Positions 27,114 through 38,376 of a stretch of DNA of 64,000 nucleotides are shown here, piece after piece (position 1 is the first letter of the stretch; each line of letters starts with the position of its first letter). This DNA is from Pseudomonas frederiksbergensis (GTDB lineage Bacteria > Pseudomonadota > Gammaproteobacteria > Pseudomonadales > Pseudomonadaceae). A model generated the notes under the pieces. It worked only from the letters and a program-made list of their open reading frames with translations. It had not been told where the DNA came from and did not search any database. Both the position numbers and the translations under genes were made by a program. The stretch lies in NCBI RefSeq assembly GCF_900105495.1, contig NZ_FNTF01000002.1, forward strand, positions 248,001 through 312,000, written 5' to 3'.

Positions 27114-30100
27114 ATGAATCTGCCAATCCCGACGGACAGCGCCCTGGCAGGCTTCCACCCCGCCGTCAGCGCCTGGTTCAGCAGCACCTTCCCGACGGTC
27201 ACCGCCGCCCAGGCTCGGGCGTGGCCGTTGATCCGCCAGCAGCGTTCGATCCTGGTCGCCGCCCCTACGGGCTCCGGCAAGACCCTCACCGCGTTCCTCG
27301 CGGTCATCGACGACCTGGTCCACCGCGCAATGGCCAACGGCGGCCATCTGCCGGATGAAACCCTGGTGGTCTACGTTTCGCCGCTGAAGGCCTTGTCCAA
27401 CGACATCCAGATCAACCTGCAAAACCCGCTGGCCGGCATCACCGAGCAATTACGCGCAATGGGCCTGCCCGAACTGCAGATCAACACCGCCGTGCGCACC
27501 GGCGATACGCCGCAAAAAGACCGCTCGGCGATGCGCAAGATCGCCCCCCACATTCTGGTGACCACCCCGGAATCCCTTTACGTGCTGCTCGGCTCCGACT
27601 CGGGCCGGCAGATGCTCAGCACCGCGCGCACGGTGATCGTCGACGAAATCCACGCAATCGCCGCCAGCAAGCGCGGCAGTCACCTGGCCCTGAGCCTCGA
27701 GCGACTGCAAGCGTTGTGCGCGCAACCGCTGATGCGGATCGGCCTGTCCGCCACGCAAAAACCCATCGAAGCCGTCTCGCAATTTCTGGTGGGCCGTGAT
27801 CGCGCGTGCGAAATCATCGACATCGGCCACGCCCGCCCGCGGGATCTGGACATCGAGGTGCCGCCCGTGCCGTTGTCGGCGGTGATGGCCAACGACATCT
27901 GGGAACTGGTCTACGACCGACTCGCCGCCCTCGCCCGCGAACACCGCACCACGCTGATTTTCGTCAACACCCGACGCCTCGCCGAACGCCTGAGCCGTCA
28001 CTTGAGCGAACGCCTCGGCAAGGACGCGGTGGCCGCCCACCACGGCAGTCTGGCCAAGGAATTTCGTCTCGATGCCGAACAGCGCCTCAAGCGCGGCGAG
28101 CTGCAAGTGCTGATCGCCACGGCGTCCCTGGAACTCGGGATCGACATCGGCGATGTCGACCTGGTCTGCCAGATTGCTTCGCCACGTTCGATTGCCGGGT
28201 TTCTGCAACGGGTTGGCCGCTCCGGGCACCAAGTCGGTGGCACGCCCAAGGGCCGTTTGTTCGCCACAACCCGCGACGACCTGATCGAGTGCGCCGCCCT
28301 GCTCGACTGCGTGCGGCGCGGCGAACTCGACACCTTACTGATCCCCAAGGCACCGCTGGACGTGCTGGCGCAGCAGATCATCGCCGAGGTCAGTTGCCAG
28401 GAATGGCAGGAGCAGGCGCTGCTGGAGATGTTCCGCAACGCCTCGCCCTACAGCGAGCTCGACGACAAACATTATCAGGCGCTGCTGCACATGCTCGCCG
28501 AAGGCTACAACGGTCGCCTGGGCATCCGCAGCGCTTACCTGCACCGCGACGCCGTGACCCGCACCCTGCGTGGTCGGCGGGGCGCCAAGCTGACGGCCGT
28601 GACCAGCGGCGGAACGATCCCGGACAACGCCGACTACAGCGTTTTACTCGAACCCCAAGGGCTGAACATCGGCAGCGTCAACGAAGACTTTGCGGTGGAA
28701 AGCATCGCCGGGGATGTCTTCCAGTTGGGCAACACCTCCTACCGGATTCTGCGGGTCGAAACCGGCAAGGTCCGGGTCGAAGACGCTCAGGGCCAACCGC
28801 CGACCATTCCCTTCTGGCTCGGCGAAGCGCCGGGGCGCAGCGCTGAACTGTCGTTCGCGGTGGCGCGCCTGCAAGCGCAACTCGATGCGCTGCTCGGCGC
28901 CACCCCGGGTGACTTGCAGCCCGCGACTGACTGGCTGACCGACACCCTCGGTCTGAACCTGGCCAGTGCCGAACAATTAGTCGATTACCTGGCCCGCGCG
29001 CGCCTGACTCTCGGCGCCCTGCCGTCACAGGACACGCTGCTGATGGAGCGGTTTTTCGACGAGTCCGGCGGCACGCAATTGATCATCCACACGCCGTTCG
29101 GCAGCCGCATCAATCGCGCCTGGGGCCTGGCCCTGCGCAAGCGTTTTTGCCGCACCTTCAACTTCGAATTGCAGGCCGCCGCCAGCGAAGACGCCATCGT
29201 CCTGTCACTGTCCACCGGCCACAGTTTTGAACTCGATGATGTCTGGCGTTACCTGCACAGCAACAGCGCCGAGCACACCCTGATTCAAGCCGTACTCGAG
29301 GCCCCGCTGTTCGGTGTGCGCTGGCGCTGGAATGCCGGGGTCGCGCTGGCGCTGCCACGCTACAGTGGCGGGCGCAAAGTCCCGCCGCAGATCCAGCGGA
29401 TGAAAAGCGAAGACCTGATCGCCAGCGTATTTCCCGACCAGATTGCCTGCGTTGAAAACCTCGCCGGCGAACGGGAAATTCCCGACCATCCCCTGGTGGA
29501 ACAAACCCTCGACGATTGCCTGCACGAAGCCATGGACAGCGAAGGTTGGCTGGCGTTGTTGCGGCGCATGGAACGCGGTGAGATCCGCCTGATTAGCCGC
29601 GACCTGCCGGCGCCCTCGCCGCTGGCAGCGGAAATTCTCAGTGCCCGACCCTACACCTTTCTCGACGATGCGCCGCTGGAAGAGCGCCGCACTCAAGCCG
29701 TGCTCAACCGCCGCTGGAGCGATCCGCAGTCCACCGACGACCTCGGTGCGCTGGATGCGGAGGCGATTCAAGCCGTGCGCGAGGAAGCCTGGCCAACGCC
29801 GACGGGGGTCGATGAAATGCATGAGGCGTTGATGAGCCTCGCGTGTATCACCGCCGCCGAGGCCCAGGCCCATCCAGACTGGCTCGAATGGCTGAACGCC
29901 TTGGCCGACAGCGGTCGCGCCAGCCGCTTGCAAGTCAATGCCGGGCAAACGCTGTGGTTGGCACTGGAGCGGCTGACCTGCCTGCAAGCGATTTATCCAC
30001 AAGCGATTTTGCAGCCACCGTTGCAGGCACTGCCCGGGTTCGATGAAGTCTGGACGGCGGACGAAGCGGTGCTGGAAGTGATTCGTGCGCGACTCAGCGC

Positions 30101-31430
30101 ATTCGGGCCGCTACCGCTGAACGCGATTGCCGAACCGCTCGGTTTACCGGCGACCCAAGTCACCCAGGCGTTGGCGCAACTGGAACGCGAAGGCTATGTG
30201 CTGCGCGGTCAATTCACCCCCGGCACGGCGGAGGAAGAATGGTGCGAGCGGCACTTGCTGGCGCGGATTCACCGCTACACCGTCAAGCGTCTGCGGCGGG
30301 AAATCGAACCCGTGGCGTTGCAGGATTTCATGCGGTTCCTGTTCGATTGGCAGCATCTGTCTGCCGCAACCCAAGGCCAGGGCAGCGCAGTGTTGCCCGC
30401 GATAGTCGGTCAGTTCGAAGGCTACCCCGCCGCCGCTTCAGCCTGGGACAGCGATATTTTGCCGGCGCGAATAAAAGACTATTCAGCGAGTTGGCTGGAT
30501 GACCTGTGTCGCAGCGGCAAACTGGTGTGGACGCGACTGACCGCGCGCAACAAGAGCGCCAGCACGGCGCTGCGCAGCACACCGATTCTGCTGCTGCCGC
30601 GCAGCCAGGTCGGGTTGTGGAGCGGATTGACCGAGCAGACGCCGGTCAGCGAGCTGTCGCCCAAAACGCAAAAAGTTTATGAAGCACTCAGCCAACACGG
30701 TGCGCTGTTTTTCGATGAGCTGATTCACGAGGCTCATCTGCTGCGCTCGGAACTGGAAATCGCCTTGCAGGAATTGGTCGGCGCCGGGTTGGTGAATGCC
30801 GACAGCTTCGCCGGGCTGCGTGCACTGATTACGCCGGCCAGCAAACGCCAGAACCGCAGCAGCCGACGCGGGCGCGGAGCGTTTGTCGGCGGCATGGACG
30901 ATGCCGGACGCTGGGCCTTGCTGCGACGCGGCGCACAAGCTCCGGTTGTGGAGAATAAACGTCCGGCACCGACGCCGACCGACACCCTTGAACACATCGC
31001 CATGACCTTGCTCCGGCGTTACGGCGTGGTGTTCTGGCGCTTGCTGGAACGGGAAGCGGATTGGTTGCCAAGCTGGCGGGAATTGCTGCGCACTTTCCAT
31101 CGGCTGGAAGCTCGCGGCGAGATTCGCGGAGGAAGGTTTGTCAGTGGCTTGGCCGGTGAACAGTTTGCGCTGCCCGAGGCCATACCATTGTTGCGCGAGG
31201 TGCGGCGACGGCCGCATGACGGGAGTTTGATTGCCGTGTGCGGAGTTGATCCACTGAACCTCGCCGGGACGCTTTTACCGGGCGCAAAAGTACCGGCATT
31301 GGCGAGTAATCGATTGGTGTATCGCGATGGATTGCCCGCCGCTGCCGAGATTGCCGGAAAGCAGATTTTTTGGTTGGAGCTGGATCAGCAATCGACTGCC
31401 GAGCTGCACAACAAACTCACCCGACACTGA
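27114..31430 (+). CDS. lhr: Lhr-type ATP-dependent helicase
   Basis: 1438 residues from [10 protein letters not shown]. The frame is open from 26811, but the upstream part crosses a REP element. Walker A APTGSGKT (50-57), [16 protein letters not shown] (motif II and extension), LSATQKP (III) and GRSGHQVGG (VI) identify the superfamily 2 Lhr group. The winged-helix and Lhr-specific beta domain follow, and a long C-terminal half (about 870 onwards) contains further winged-helix segments. E. coli Lhr, about 1540 residues, has the same layout. Lhr is a 3' to 5' DNA/RNA helicase linked to DNA repair. No operon partner is evident. Confidence 0.93.
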   Translation: MNLPIPTDSALAGFHPAVSAWFSSTFPTVTAAQARAWPLIRQQRSILVAAPTGSGKTLTAFLAVIDDLVHRAMANGGHLPDETLVVYVSPLKALSNDIQINLQNPLAGITEQLRAMGLPELQINTAVRTGDTPQKDRSAMRKIAPHILVTTPESLYVLLGSDSGRQMLSTARTVIVDEIHAIAASKRGSHLALSLERLQALCAQPLMRIGLSATQKPIEAVSQFLVGRDRACEIIDIGHARPRDLDIEVPPVPLSAVMANDIWELVYDRLAALAREHRTTLIFVNTRRLAERLSRHLSERLGKDAVAAHHGSLAKEFRLDAEQRLKRGELQVLIATASLELGIDIGDVDLVCQIASPRSIAGFLQRVGRSGHQVGGTPKGRLFATTRDDLIECAALLDCVRRGELDTLLIPKAPLDVLAQQIIAEVSCQEWQEQALLEMFRNASPYSELDDKHYQALLHMLAEGYNGRLGIRSAYLHRDAVTRTLRGRRGAKLTAVTSGGTIPDNADYSVLLEPQGLNIGSVNEDFAVESIAGDVFQLGNTSYRILRVETGKVRVEDAQGQPPTIPFWLGEAPGRSAELSFAVARLQAQLDALLGATPGDLQPATDWLTDTLGLNLASAEQLVDYLARARLTLGALPSQDTLLMERFFDESGGTQLIIHTPFGSRINRAWGLALRKRFCRTFNFELQAAASEDAIVLSLSTGHSFELDDVWRYLHSNSAEHTLIQAVLEAPLFGVRWRWNAGVALALPRYSGGRKVPPQIQRMKSEDLIASVFPDQIACVENLAGEREIPDHPLVEQTLDDCLHEAMDSEGWLALLRRMERGEIRLISRDLPAPSPLAAEILSARPYTFLDDAPLEERRTQAVLNRRWSDPQSTDDLGALDAEAIQAVREEAWPTPTGVDEMHEALMSLACITAAEAQAHPDWLEWLNALADSGRASRLQVNAGQTLWLALERLTCLQAIYPQAILQPPLQALPGFDEVWTADEAVLEVIRARLSAFGPLPLNAIAEPLGLPATQVTQALAQLEREGYVLRGQFTPGTAEEEWCERHLLARIHRYTVKRLRREIEPVALQDFMRFLFDWQHLSAATQGQGSAVLPAIVGQFEGYPAAASAWDSDILPARIKDYSASWLDDLCRSGKLVWTRLTARNKSASTALRSTPILLLPRSQVGLWSGLTEQTPVSELSPKTQKVYEALSQHGALFFDELIHEAHLLRSELEIALQELVGAGLVNADSFAGLRALITPASKRQNRSSRRGRGAFVGGMDDAGRWALLRRGAQAPVVENKRPAPTPTDTLEHIAMTLLRRYGVVFWRLLEREADWLPSWRELLRTFHRLEARGEIRGGRFVSGLAGEQFALPEAIPLLREVRRRPHDGSLIAVCGVDPLNLAGTLLPGAKVPALASNRLVYRDGLPAAAEIAGKQIFWLELDQQSTAELHNKLTRH

Positions 31431-31459
31431 TCGTTCCCACGCTCCGCGTGGGAACGATC
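31429..31459. repeat. single REP palindrome, class GATCGTTCCCACGC
   Basis: gatcgttcccacgctccgcg and its complement form one 31-base palindrome that starts at the lhr stop codon, in the space between convergent lhr and the mechanosensitive channel gene. Confidence 0.85.
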
Positions 31460-31470
31460 GGTTGCGAGGA

Positions 31471-33597
31471 TTATTGGGTGCGCGCCTGATCCGGCAGGCA
31501 CACCGATGAATGCTCCGATGCAAGCTCATCGCCTTGCAGCGGCTCGACAGCTTGCCGGGGCATCAACACCTGCTGTGGATAAGTCTGCGCGAAATGCACC
31601 CACGGGCTGTTATCCACAAGCTTTTTCAAACGCTGGTTGAACGCTCGACTCACTGCGTATTGCCCTCCCGACACGGTGCGAAACTGTGCCGTCAGCACCA
31701 CGCCGTTGAGGTCCATCTTGTCGACACCAAACACATCCAGCGGCCCTTGCAGGTTGTACTTGAGGAACGCATCGTCGCGGATGGAATCCCCGGCCTCGCG
31801 GATCAACTCGATAGCCTTGTCGACATCGGTGTCGTAAGTGAATTGCACCGAGAAGAACGCATAGGCGAATTGCCGCGATTGATTGGTCACGGCCTTGATC
31901 TGACCGAACGGCACCGAGTGCACAAAGCCCTTGCCGTCACGCAGGCGCAAGGTGCGGATGGTCAGGCCTTCGACGGTGCCGGCGTGGCCAGAGTCGAGGA
32001 CCACCCAATCGCCAATCGACAACGTGTCTTCAATGATGATGAACAACCCGGTGATCACATCCTGCACCAGCTGCTGGGAACCGAAACCGATGGCCAGCCC
32101 CACGACACCGGCACCGGCCAGAAAAGGTGCAACGTTGATCCCCAGGTTAGCCATGGTGGTGATCGCGCAGATCACCACCAGAATGATTTTGATCGCGTTG
32201 CGCAGCAGCGGCAGGATGGTTTTGATCCGGGTGCTGGGCTGGCGCGCCGAGCGTTTGCTGACGGGTGGCTTCAGGGCTTCTTGAATCGCCGTGTCCAACA
32301 CCACCCAGACCATCCAGGTCACCAGGAAAATCAAACCGATGCGGCTCAGGGAATCACTGATCGCCCGGCCGACCGAATTGCTCACCGCAAATTCGAACAG
32401 CGACACCCCCCAGATGCGCCCCAGTACATCGATGAACACAATCGCCAGGGCGATGCGCAGCAACGCGTGGGAAAGGCTGAGAAAGCGTTCCTTGTAGGCA
32501 CTGCTGCGACGCACGGCCAACTCACTGCGCGACTTGAACAAATGATGAAGCGACGTACTGAGAAACACCGTCGCAATCAGCAAGACAGTAGTAAACAGCG
32601 CGCAGCGAAGCACTTCCTGGTTGTCATCGCCGATGCCGATCAGGTTGATCACCGACACCAGCACCATCAACAGAATCGGCCAGTACCAGAGCCCGGAAAA
32701 GATCCGCAGCATTTCACGCAAGGCCGGCTGGCTGAGGCGCTGGGCCAACGGCAAAATGCGGATCAGATGGGCAACCGGACGGCGCATCTTGATCACCAGA
32801 ATGCCAAAGGTGACCGAGGCCGCCACCCCGGTGAACACCGCGACGCTGCTGGTGAGATTGCCGCCAAGCAGACGGGCGATCTGCGGGCTGGTCAAGCCGT
32901 CGCTCAGCGCCACGAGGAAGCCCATCAAAAACAGCGGTCGTGGGCTGTACTGATGAATAAGCTGCACCGCCCGGCGCTTGTGGCCAGCGTTGAACAGCAC
33001 CACCAGCGACAACAGCAACGACGCGGCGAAGATGCCGCTGCTGGTGGCATAAGCGAAACACAACGCCAGGGCCCGGCCAGCGGACACTTGCAGGAAGTGG
33101 CTGACGTACAGCGTCAGCGGCAGGCTGATCAGCGCCGGAACCGTGTAGGGCAACACATAACCGAGTAACGCCTGACCGCGCTCGCGAGTCAGCAACAGGC
33201 GGTTCTGGCACAGACGTTTGGCGAGCAGACCGCCAAGCAACCAGAGCAGCGCGAAAACGCCAAGCCACACGCCGGACAACAGCAGGAAATCCCCCGCCAC
33301 GCTCCAGCTCGAACGAGATGAGGGATGATTGACCAGTTGATCCACCTCAACCGCGGCCCGGTCTGCCCGCAGACGCCAGGCATCCAGCAGGTCCTCGTTG
33401 AGATCGAGTTTCCCCTGGACTTGATCAATGCTCGAACTGATCGCCCCCAGCAAACCACCCTGTACCAGCGGTTCGGGGTGGGCCAATGGAGTCGCGGTGG
33501 TGGCCGGCACGCCCGGCAGTGCGGCGGCAGCCTCCAGCTCGTTGCTGCCCAGAATCGCCAATGCCCCCAGTAGTATCGCGGTCTTGAACTTGAACAA
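31471..33597 (-). CDS. large MscS-family mechanosensitive channel, YbiO-like
   Basis: 708 residues with a signal peptide (about 1-23, ending LEAAA), a periplasmic helical stretch, then about ten membrane helices. The MscS core lies at the C-terminal side: the pore helix and hinge (INVAPFLAGAGVVGLAIGFGSQQLVQDVITGLFIIIEDTLSIGD, by pieces) and the beta domain ending IKAVTNQSRQ. Size and layout match E. coli YbiO more than the small MscS. It should open on membrane tension in hypo-osmotic shock. Single-gene unit with REP elements on both sides. Confidence 0.88.
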   Translation of the reverse strand: MFKFKTAILLGALAILGSNELEAAAALPGVPATTATPLAHPEPLVQGGLLGAISSSIDQVQGKLDLNEDLLDAWRLRADRAAVEVDQLVNHPSSRSSWSVAGDFLLLSGVWLGVFALLWLLGGLLAKRLCQNRLLLTRERGQALLGYVLPYTVPALISLPLTLYVSHFLQVSAGRALALCFAYATSSGIFAASLLLSLVVLFNAGHKRRAVQLIHQYSPRPLFLMGFLVALSDGLTSPQIARLLGGNLTSSVAVFTGVAASVTFGILVIKMRRPVAHLIRILPLAQRLSQPALREMLRIFSGLWYWPILLMVLVSVINLIGIGDDNQEVLRCALFTTVLLIATVFLSTSLHHLFKSRSELAVRRSSAYKERFLSLSHALLRIALAIVFIDVLGRIWGVSLFEFAVSNSVGRAISDSLSRIGLIFLVTWMVWVVLDTAIQEALKPPVSKRSARQPSTRIKTILPLLRNAIKIILVVICAITTMANLGINVAPFLAGAGVVGLAIGFGSQQLVQDVITGLFIIIEDTLSIGDWVVLDSGHAGTVEGLTIRTLRLRDGKGFVHSVPFGQIKAVTNQSRQFAYAFFSVQFTYDTDVDKAIELIREAGDSIRDDAFLKYNLQGPLDVFGVDKMDLNGVVLTAQFRTVSGGQYAVSRAFNQRLKKLVDNSPWVHFAQTYPQQVLMPRQAVEPLQGDELASEHSSVCLPDQARTQ

Positions 33598-33691
33598 ACG
33601 CGGTGCTCCTGCAAAAGGGTCTGTAAGGAACTGATCGGGGAATTGTAGGCAAGTTCGGTTTTGGCCGTGAGATTACAAGCCAATGCGACTC

Positions 33692-33828
33692 CCTGTGGCG
33701 AGGGGGCTTGACCCCGTTGGGCTGCGGAGCGGCCCAAAACCCGTCAATCGGTATTCTCCAGATACACCGCGAACAATGGGTTTACGCCTGCTTCGCAGTC
33801 GAACGGGGGCAAGCCCCCTCGCCACAGG
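33692..33828. repeat. REP inverted pair, class GGCGAGGGGGCTTGCC
   Basis: ccctgtggcgagggggcttg begins just before 33692 and the reverse complement ends at 33828; one base differs in the left arm (gcttgacccc). Second copy of the element at 4409. It lies in the 354-base gap between divergent genes; the remainder of the gap shows no clear site. Confidence 0.85.
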
Positions 33829-33951
33829 TATTTTTCAGCCCGAGGTGATCTTTGCGCGCAAGGCAAATATCAAATGCCCATCCCCCTATTTTTCCGCATA
33901 ACCCAAACCCCGACACTGCGCTCCATCAATCAATCCACCGGAGTTGCAGTC

Positions 33952-35163
33952 ATGCCCATTGCCTTGCTCGCGCTGACCCTCAGCGCCTTCGCCATCGGGA
34001 CGACCGAGTTCGTCATCGTTGGCCTGTTACCCACCATCGGCGCCGACCTTGGCGTCAGCCTGCCGTCCGCCGGCCTGCTGGTCAGTCTCTACGCATTGGG
34101 CGTTGCCATCGGCGCCCCGGTGCTGACCGCCCTCACCGGCAAAGTCCCGCGCAAACTGCTGCTGTTGTCGCTGATGGTGCTGTTCACCCTGGGTAACCTG
34201 CTGGCCTGGAAAGCGCCGAGTTACGAGTCGCTGATCATTGCGCGGATCGTCACCGGCCTGGCCCACGGGGTGTTCTTCTCGATTGGCTCGACCATCGCCA
34301 CCAGCCTCGTGCCGAAAGAGAAAGCCGCCAGCGCGATCGCCATCATGTTCACCGGCCTGACGGTGGCCTTGGTGACCGGCGTGCCACTGGGGACGTTCAT
34401 TGGTCAGCATTTCGGCTGGCGTGAAACCTTCCTCGCGGTGTCCGCCCTGGGGGTGATCGCGTTCATCGGCAGCCTGCTTTACGTGCCGAAAAACATTGCC
34501 CACAGCAAACCCGCTTCACTGTTGCAGCAATTGCAGGTGCTCAAGCAACCCCGTCTGCTGCTGGTGTACGCCATGACCGCGGTCGGTTACGGCGGCTCAT
34601 TCATCGCATTCACCTTCCTGGCACCGATTCTTCAGGACATTTCCGGCTTCAGCGCCAGCACCGTCAGCCTGGTGTTGCTGGTCTACGGCATCTCAGTGGC
34701 CGTCGGAAACATCTGGGGCGGCAAACTGGCGGACAAACGCGGCCCGATCAGCGCCCTGAAAATCATCTTCGCCCTGCTTGCCGCCGTGTTGTTCGTACTG
34801 ACCTTTACCGCTGGCAGCCCATGGCTGGCCCTGGCCACCGTGCTGGTCTGGGGCGCGGTTGCATTCGGCAACGTGCCGGGCCTGCAGGTTTACGTGGTGC
34901 GTCAGGCCGAACATCACACCCCGCATGCGGTGGACGTAGCGTCGGGCCTGAACATCGCAGCGTTCAACCTCGGCATCGCCGGTGGCGCGTGGGGCGGTGG
35001 CTTGATCGTTGCTCACATGGGCCTGATCCACACTGCATGGATCGGTGGCCTGGTGGTGTTGGTGGCGTTGGCGCTGACCGCGTGGAGCGGTCGTCTTGAT
35101 CGATTAGGTCCGGCATATGCCGAATCGGTTGAAGGTTTAACCCGAGTAGTCACAGGCCACTGA
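33952..35163 (+). CDS. MFS transporter, DHA1 family (YdhP/AraJ-like)
   Basis: 403 residues from MPIALLALTLSAF, which has GGAG upstream and gives the family's normal N-terminus; frame upstream from 33874 is open but unlike the family. Twelve hydrophobic helices are visible. The opening FAIGTTEFVIVGLLPTIGADL is characteristic of the YdhP/AraJ branch of drug and sugar exporters, and GKVPRKLLL matches the loop 2-3 motif. It should export a small molecule by proton antiport; the substrate is not predictable. Confidence 0.88.
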   Translation: MPIALLALTLSAFAIGTTEFVIVGLLPTIGADLGVSLPSAGLLVSLYALGVAIGAPVLTALTGKVPRKLLLLSLMVLFTLGNLLAWKAPSYESLIIARIVTGLAHGVFFSIGSTIATSLVPKEKAASAIAIMFTGLTVALVTGVPLGTFIGQHFGWRETFLAVSALGVIAFIGSLLYVPKNIAHSKPASLLQQLQVLKQPRLLLVYAMTAVGYGGSFIAFTFLAPILQDISGFSASTVSLVLLVYGISVAVGNIWGGKLADKRGPISALKIIFALLAAVLFVLTFTAGSPWLALATVLVWGAVAFGNVPGLQVYVVRQAEHHTPHAVDVASGLNIAAFNLGIAGGAWGGGLIVAHMGLIHTAWIGGLVVLVALALTAWSGRLDRLGPAYAESVEGLTRVVTGH

Positions 35164-35169
35164 TGCCCC

Positions 35170-35258
35170 TGTGGGAGCGGGCTTGCCCGCGATGGCGGCG
35201 GCACATCCAGCGATGATGTGACTGACACACCGCTTTCGCGAGCAAGCCCGCTCCCACA
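35170..35258. repeat. REP inverted pair, mixed arms
   Basis: tgtgggagcgggcttgcccgcgat pairs with cgcgagcaagcccgctcccaca. The inner arms differ slightly (CCCGCG against TCGCG). It is the rightmost REP element I can find in the window. Confidence 0.85.
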
Positions 35259-35375
35259 TTTGATCTGCGGTGTTTTGTCGAGCGTGTACCGTCCGTAGCC
35301 CCGTCGAAACTTTCTCGCCTGCCGCGCAGTCATCAAAAGACAGGGCGGTCCGAAGACCATTAGACGGGAGGCGAC

Positions 35376-36302
35376 ATGGCGGCGATCCACATCGGCATTT
35401 CAGGCTGGCGCTACACGCCCTGGCGGGGGGAGTTCTACCCGAAGGGGCTGACCCACAAACGCGAATTGCAATTCGCTTCACGGGCCGTCAACAGCATCGA
35501 AATCAATGGATCGTTTTACGCCCTGCAACGGCCGGAACGGTATGCCCAGTGGTACGCCGAAACCCCGAGGGGCTTCGTTTTCAGCGTCAAAGCCCCGCGC
35601 TTCATCACCCACATCAGGCGACTGCGAGACATCCATAAACCCTTGGCGAATTTCTTTGCGTCGGGGGTGCTGGAACTCAAGGAAAAACTCGGCCCGATCC
35701 TCTGGCAATTCCCACCCAACTTCAAATTCAATGCCGAGTTGTTCGAGACCTTTCTGGAGCAGTTGCCCCGCAACACCGAAGAGGCCGCCGCCCTCGCCCG
35801 CCAGCATGATTCGCACCTGAACGGTCACGCCAGCCTGAAGGCCTATGGAAAAAAGCCTTTGCGCCATGCCATAGAAATCAGAAACGAGAGCTTCGTCGAC
35901 CCCGCCTTCATCCGCCTGCTCAAACGCCACAATGCTGCGCTGGTTATCGCTGACACCGCCGGTAAATGGCCGTACCGCGAGGACCTCACCAGCGACTTCG
36001 TTTACCTGCGCCTGCACGGTGCCGAAGAACTCTATGCCAGCGGTTACACCCCCGAGGCGCTGAAACGCTGGGGCGACCGGATCGAGGCTTGGCACCACGG
36101 CCGGCAACCGCCCGACCCGCAGCTGATCGCCCCCCGGCAAAAGCCCAAGGCGCGCAAATCCCGTGAGGTGTTTTGCTACTTCGACAACGACATCAAAGTC
36201 CGCGCGCCCTTCGATGCCCGCCGCTTGCTGGAGCGCTTTCACCTGGATAAAGACCTCGCCACCCGCCCCGGTGAACGGGCCGCCGAAGGAGTGCTGTCAT
36301 GA
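35376..36302 (+). CDS. DUF72 family protein (TIM-barrel-like)
   Basis: 308 residues with GGGAGG six bases before the ATG. DUF72 (YecE-like) landmarks are [29 protein letters not shown]-like [53 protein letters not shown] and FVYLRLHG. The family fold is a TIM barrel of unknown function; iron-sulfur or nuclease roles have been proposed but not shown. The stop overlaps the YbhP-like start by four bases, so it belongs to the clsB operon. Confidence 0.88.
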   Translation: MAAIHIGISGWRYTPWRGEFYPKGLTHKRELQFASRAVNSIEINGSFYALQRPERYAQWYAETPRGFVFSVKAPRFITHIRRLRDIHKPLANFFASGVLELKEKLGPILWQFPPNFKFNAELFETFLEQLPRNTEEAAALARQHDSHLNGHASLKAYGKKPLRHAIEIRNESFVDPAFIRLLKRHNAALVIADTAGKWPYREDLTSDFVYLRLHGAEELYASGYTPEALKRWGDRIEAWHHGRQPPDPQLIAPRQKPKARKSREVFCYFDNDIKVRAPFDARRLLERFHLDKDLATRPGERAAEGVLS

Positions 36303-37096
36303 GCATTCCCGAACAGGTCGGCCCTCGCGATGAACAGCCCCCCATCATCACCGCCGTGCGGCGCTTCACGGTGCTGACGGTCAACACGCACAAGGGGTTC
36401 ACCGCGCTCAACCGGCGCTTTATCCTGCCGGAACTGCGCGAAGCGGTGCGCAGCGTGTCCGCTGACGTGGTGTTTTTGCAGGAAGTCCACGGCACTCACG
36501 AGCATCACCCTCAGCGCTACACCAATTGGCCGGCGATGCCGCAATACGAGTTCCTCGCCGACACCCTATGGCCGCAGTTTGCCTATGGGCGCAACGCGGT
36601 CTATCCGGCGGGCGATCACGGCAATGCACTGCTGTCGAAATTCCAGATCATTCGCCATGACAACCTCGACGTGTCCATCAGCGGTCACGAAAACCGCGGC
36701 ATCTTGCATTGCGTGCTGCGCCTGCCCGGTGACGGCCAGGAAGTGCATGCCATTTGTGTGCATCTGGGCCTTCGCGAAACCCACCGCACCGAACAGCTCA
36801 AGTTGCTGGCCCGGCGCCTCGAAGAACTGCCCAGCGATGCCCCGGTGATCGTTGCCGGTGACTTCAACGATTGGCGCCAGCGTGCCGACGCGCTGCTCAA
36901 ACCCAGCGGTCTACGGGAGGTTTTCGCCGAACTCCACGGCAAACCGGCGCGCAGTTTTCCAGCGCGCTTGCCGGCGTTGCGCCTTGACCGCATCTATGTG
37001 CGCAACCTCAAGGCCAGTCGGCCGCAAGTGCTGGCCGCGCGGCCCTGGTCACACCTTTCCGACCATGCACCGCTATCGGTGGAGATCGAGCTATGA
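36299..37096 (+). CDS. ybhP: endonuclease/exonuclease/phosphatase family protein, YbhP-like
   Basis: 265 residues, no signal peptide. The metal-dependent EEP fold is seen in [17 protein letters not shown] (catalytic Glu), [18 protein letters not shown] and [10 protein letters not shown]. The order ybhP-clsB-ybhN is the same as in E. coli, and all three overlap by one to four bases. The fold includes nucleases and sphingomyelinase-like phosphodiesterases. A lipid-phosphate or lipid-head-group substrate is suggested only by the context. Confidence 0.88.
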   Translation: MSIPEQVGPRDEQPPIITAVRRFTVLTVNTHKGFTALNRRFILPELREAVRSVSADVVFLQEVHGTHEHHPQRYTNWPAMPQYEFLADTLWPQFAYGRNAVYPAGDHGNALLSKFQIIRHDNLDVSISGHENRGILHCVLRLPGDGQEVHAICVHLGLRETHRTEQLKLLARRLEELPSDAPVIVAGDFNDWRQRADALLKPSGLREVFAELHGKPARSFPARLPALRLDRIYVRNLKASRPQVLAARPWSHLSDHAPLSVEIEL

Positions 37097-38376
37097 GCAC
37101 CCCATCGATGGATAAAACCAACGTGGAACACTTATCCACAACTCCGCCGATCCGTGAGCCGGGTGTGGTCGACGTCGAATATGGCTGGCAAGGCAACAAC
37201 CGCGTAGAGCTGCTGGAAAACGGCGAAGACTATTTCCCTCGGGTGTTCGAAGCCATGCGTCAGGCCAAGACTGAAATCCTCCTGGAAACCTTCATTGTGT
37301 TTGAGGACAAGGTCGGTAATGAGCTGCAGGAAGTGCTGATCGCCGCCGCTCAACGGGGTGTGCGAATCACCGCCAGTCTCGACGGTTTTGGCTGCGGTGA
37401 ACTGAGCACGCAATACCTCAGTACCTTGAGCGAGGCGGGCGTACGCATCCAGATTTTCGACCCGGCGCCCAAACTTCTGGGCATCCGCACCAACTGGTTC
37501 CGGCGTCTGCACCGCAAGATCGTGGTGGTCGACGGCACGATTGCTTTCATTGGCGGCATCAACTTTTCGGCCGACCATTTGGCTGACTTCGGCCCTGAGG
37601 CCAAGCAGGATTATTCCGTGGAAGTGCAAGGCCCGGCGGTGGCCGACATCCATCACTTCGCCTTGCTGCAAAGCGGTCGCCCGGCTCGCGCCAAATACTG
37701 GTGGCAACGACGCCGGCAACGGCGCTCGGAGCTGGCGTTCACCGATCATGACGGCCAGGTTCGCCTGGTGTACCGCGACAACGGCGAGCATCCGACCGAC
37801 ATCGAAGAGGTTTACCTGCAAGTGCTGCGCAGTGCCCAGCGTCGGGTGGTGATCGCCAATGCCTACTTCTTTCCGGGCTATCGCCTGCTGCGCGAGATCC
37901 GCAACGCGGCACGTCGTGGCGTCGATGTGCGGCTGATCCTGCAAGGTCAACCCGACCTGCTGGCGGCCAAACTCGCCGCGCGCATGACCTATGACTACCT
38001 GCTCGAAGCCGGCGTAAAGATTTACGAATATTGCGACCGTCCGCTGCACGGCAAAGTCGCACTGGTGGATGAGGATTGGAGCACGGTCGGTTCGAGCAAC
38101 CTCGACCCGTTGAGCCTGTCCTTGAACCTGGAAGCCAATGTGTTGATCCGCGATCGTGCCTTCAACCGCGACCTGTTCGAGCGCCTCGAATACCTGAGTA
38201 ACAACCATTGCAAGGTCATGTCCGCGGACAAGTCCCCGCGCGGGCGGCTCTGGCACATGACCGTCGGCTTTCTGGTGTTTCACTTCCTGCGGCACTTCCC
38301 GGCCTGGGCCGGTTGGCTGCCGGCGCACAAGCCGCGCCTGAAACCCTTTTCCCATTCCGCCGGGAGTGACACCTGA
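37093..38376 (+). CDS. clsB: cardiolipin synthase B
   Basis: 427 residues. Both HKD motifs are intact: [19 protein letters not shown] near 141-160 and [20 protein letters not shown] near 317-336. The protein lacks the two N-terminal membrane helices of ClsA, as expected for ClsB, and has a hydrophobic C-terminal patch ([16 protein letters not shown]). It joins phosphatidylglycerol molecules, or phosphatidylglycerol with other donors, into cardiolipin at the inner membrane. It overlaps ybhP by four bases and ybhN by one base (TGATG). Confidence 0.94.
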   Translation: MSTPSMDKTNVEHLSTTPPIREPGVVDVEYGWQGNNRVELLENGEDYFPRVFEAMRQAKTEILLETFIVFEDKVGNELQEVLIAAAQRGVRITASLDGFGCGELSTQYLSTLSEAGVRIQIFDPAPKLLGIRTNWFRRLHRKIVVVDGTIAFIGGINFSADHLADFGPEAKQDYSVEVQGPAVADIHHFALLQSGRPARAKYWWQRRRQRRSELAFTDHDGQVRLVYRDNGEHPTDIEEVYLQVLRSAQRRVVIANAYFFPGYRLLREIRNAARRGVDVRLILQGQPDLLAAKLAARMTYDYLLEAGVKIYEYCDRPLHGKVALVDEDWSTVGSSNLDPLSLSLNLEANVLIRDRAFNRDLFERLEYLSNNHCKVMSADKSPRGRLWHMTVGFLVFHFLRHFPAWAGWLPAHKPRLKPFSHSAGSDT

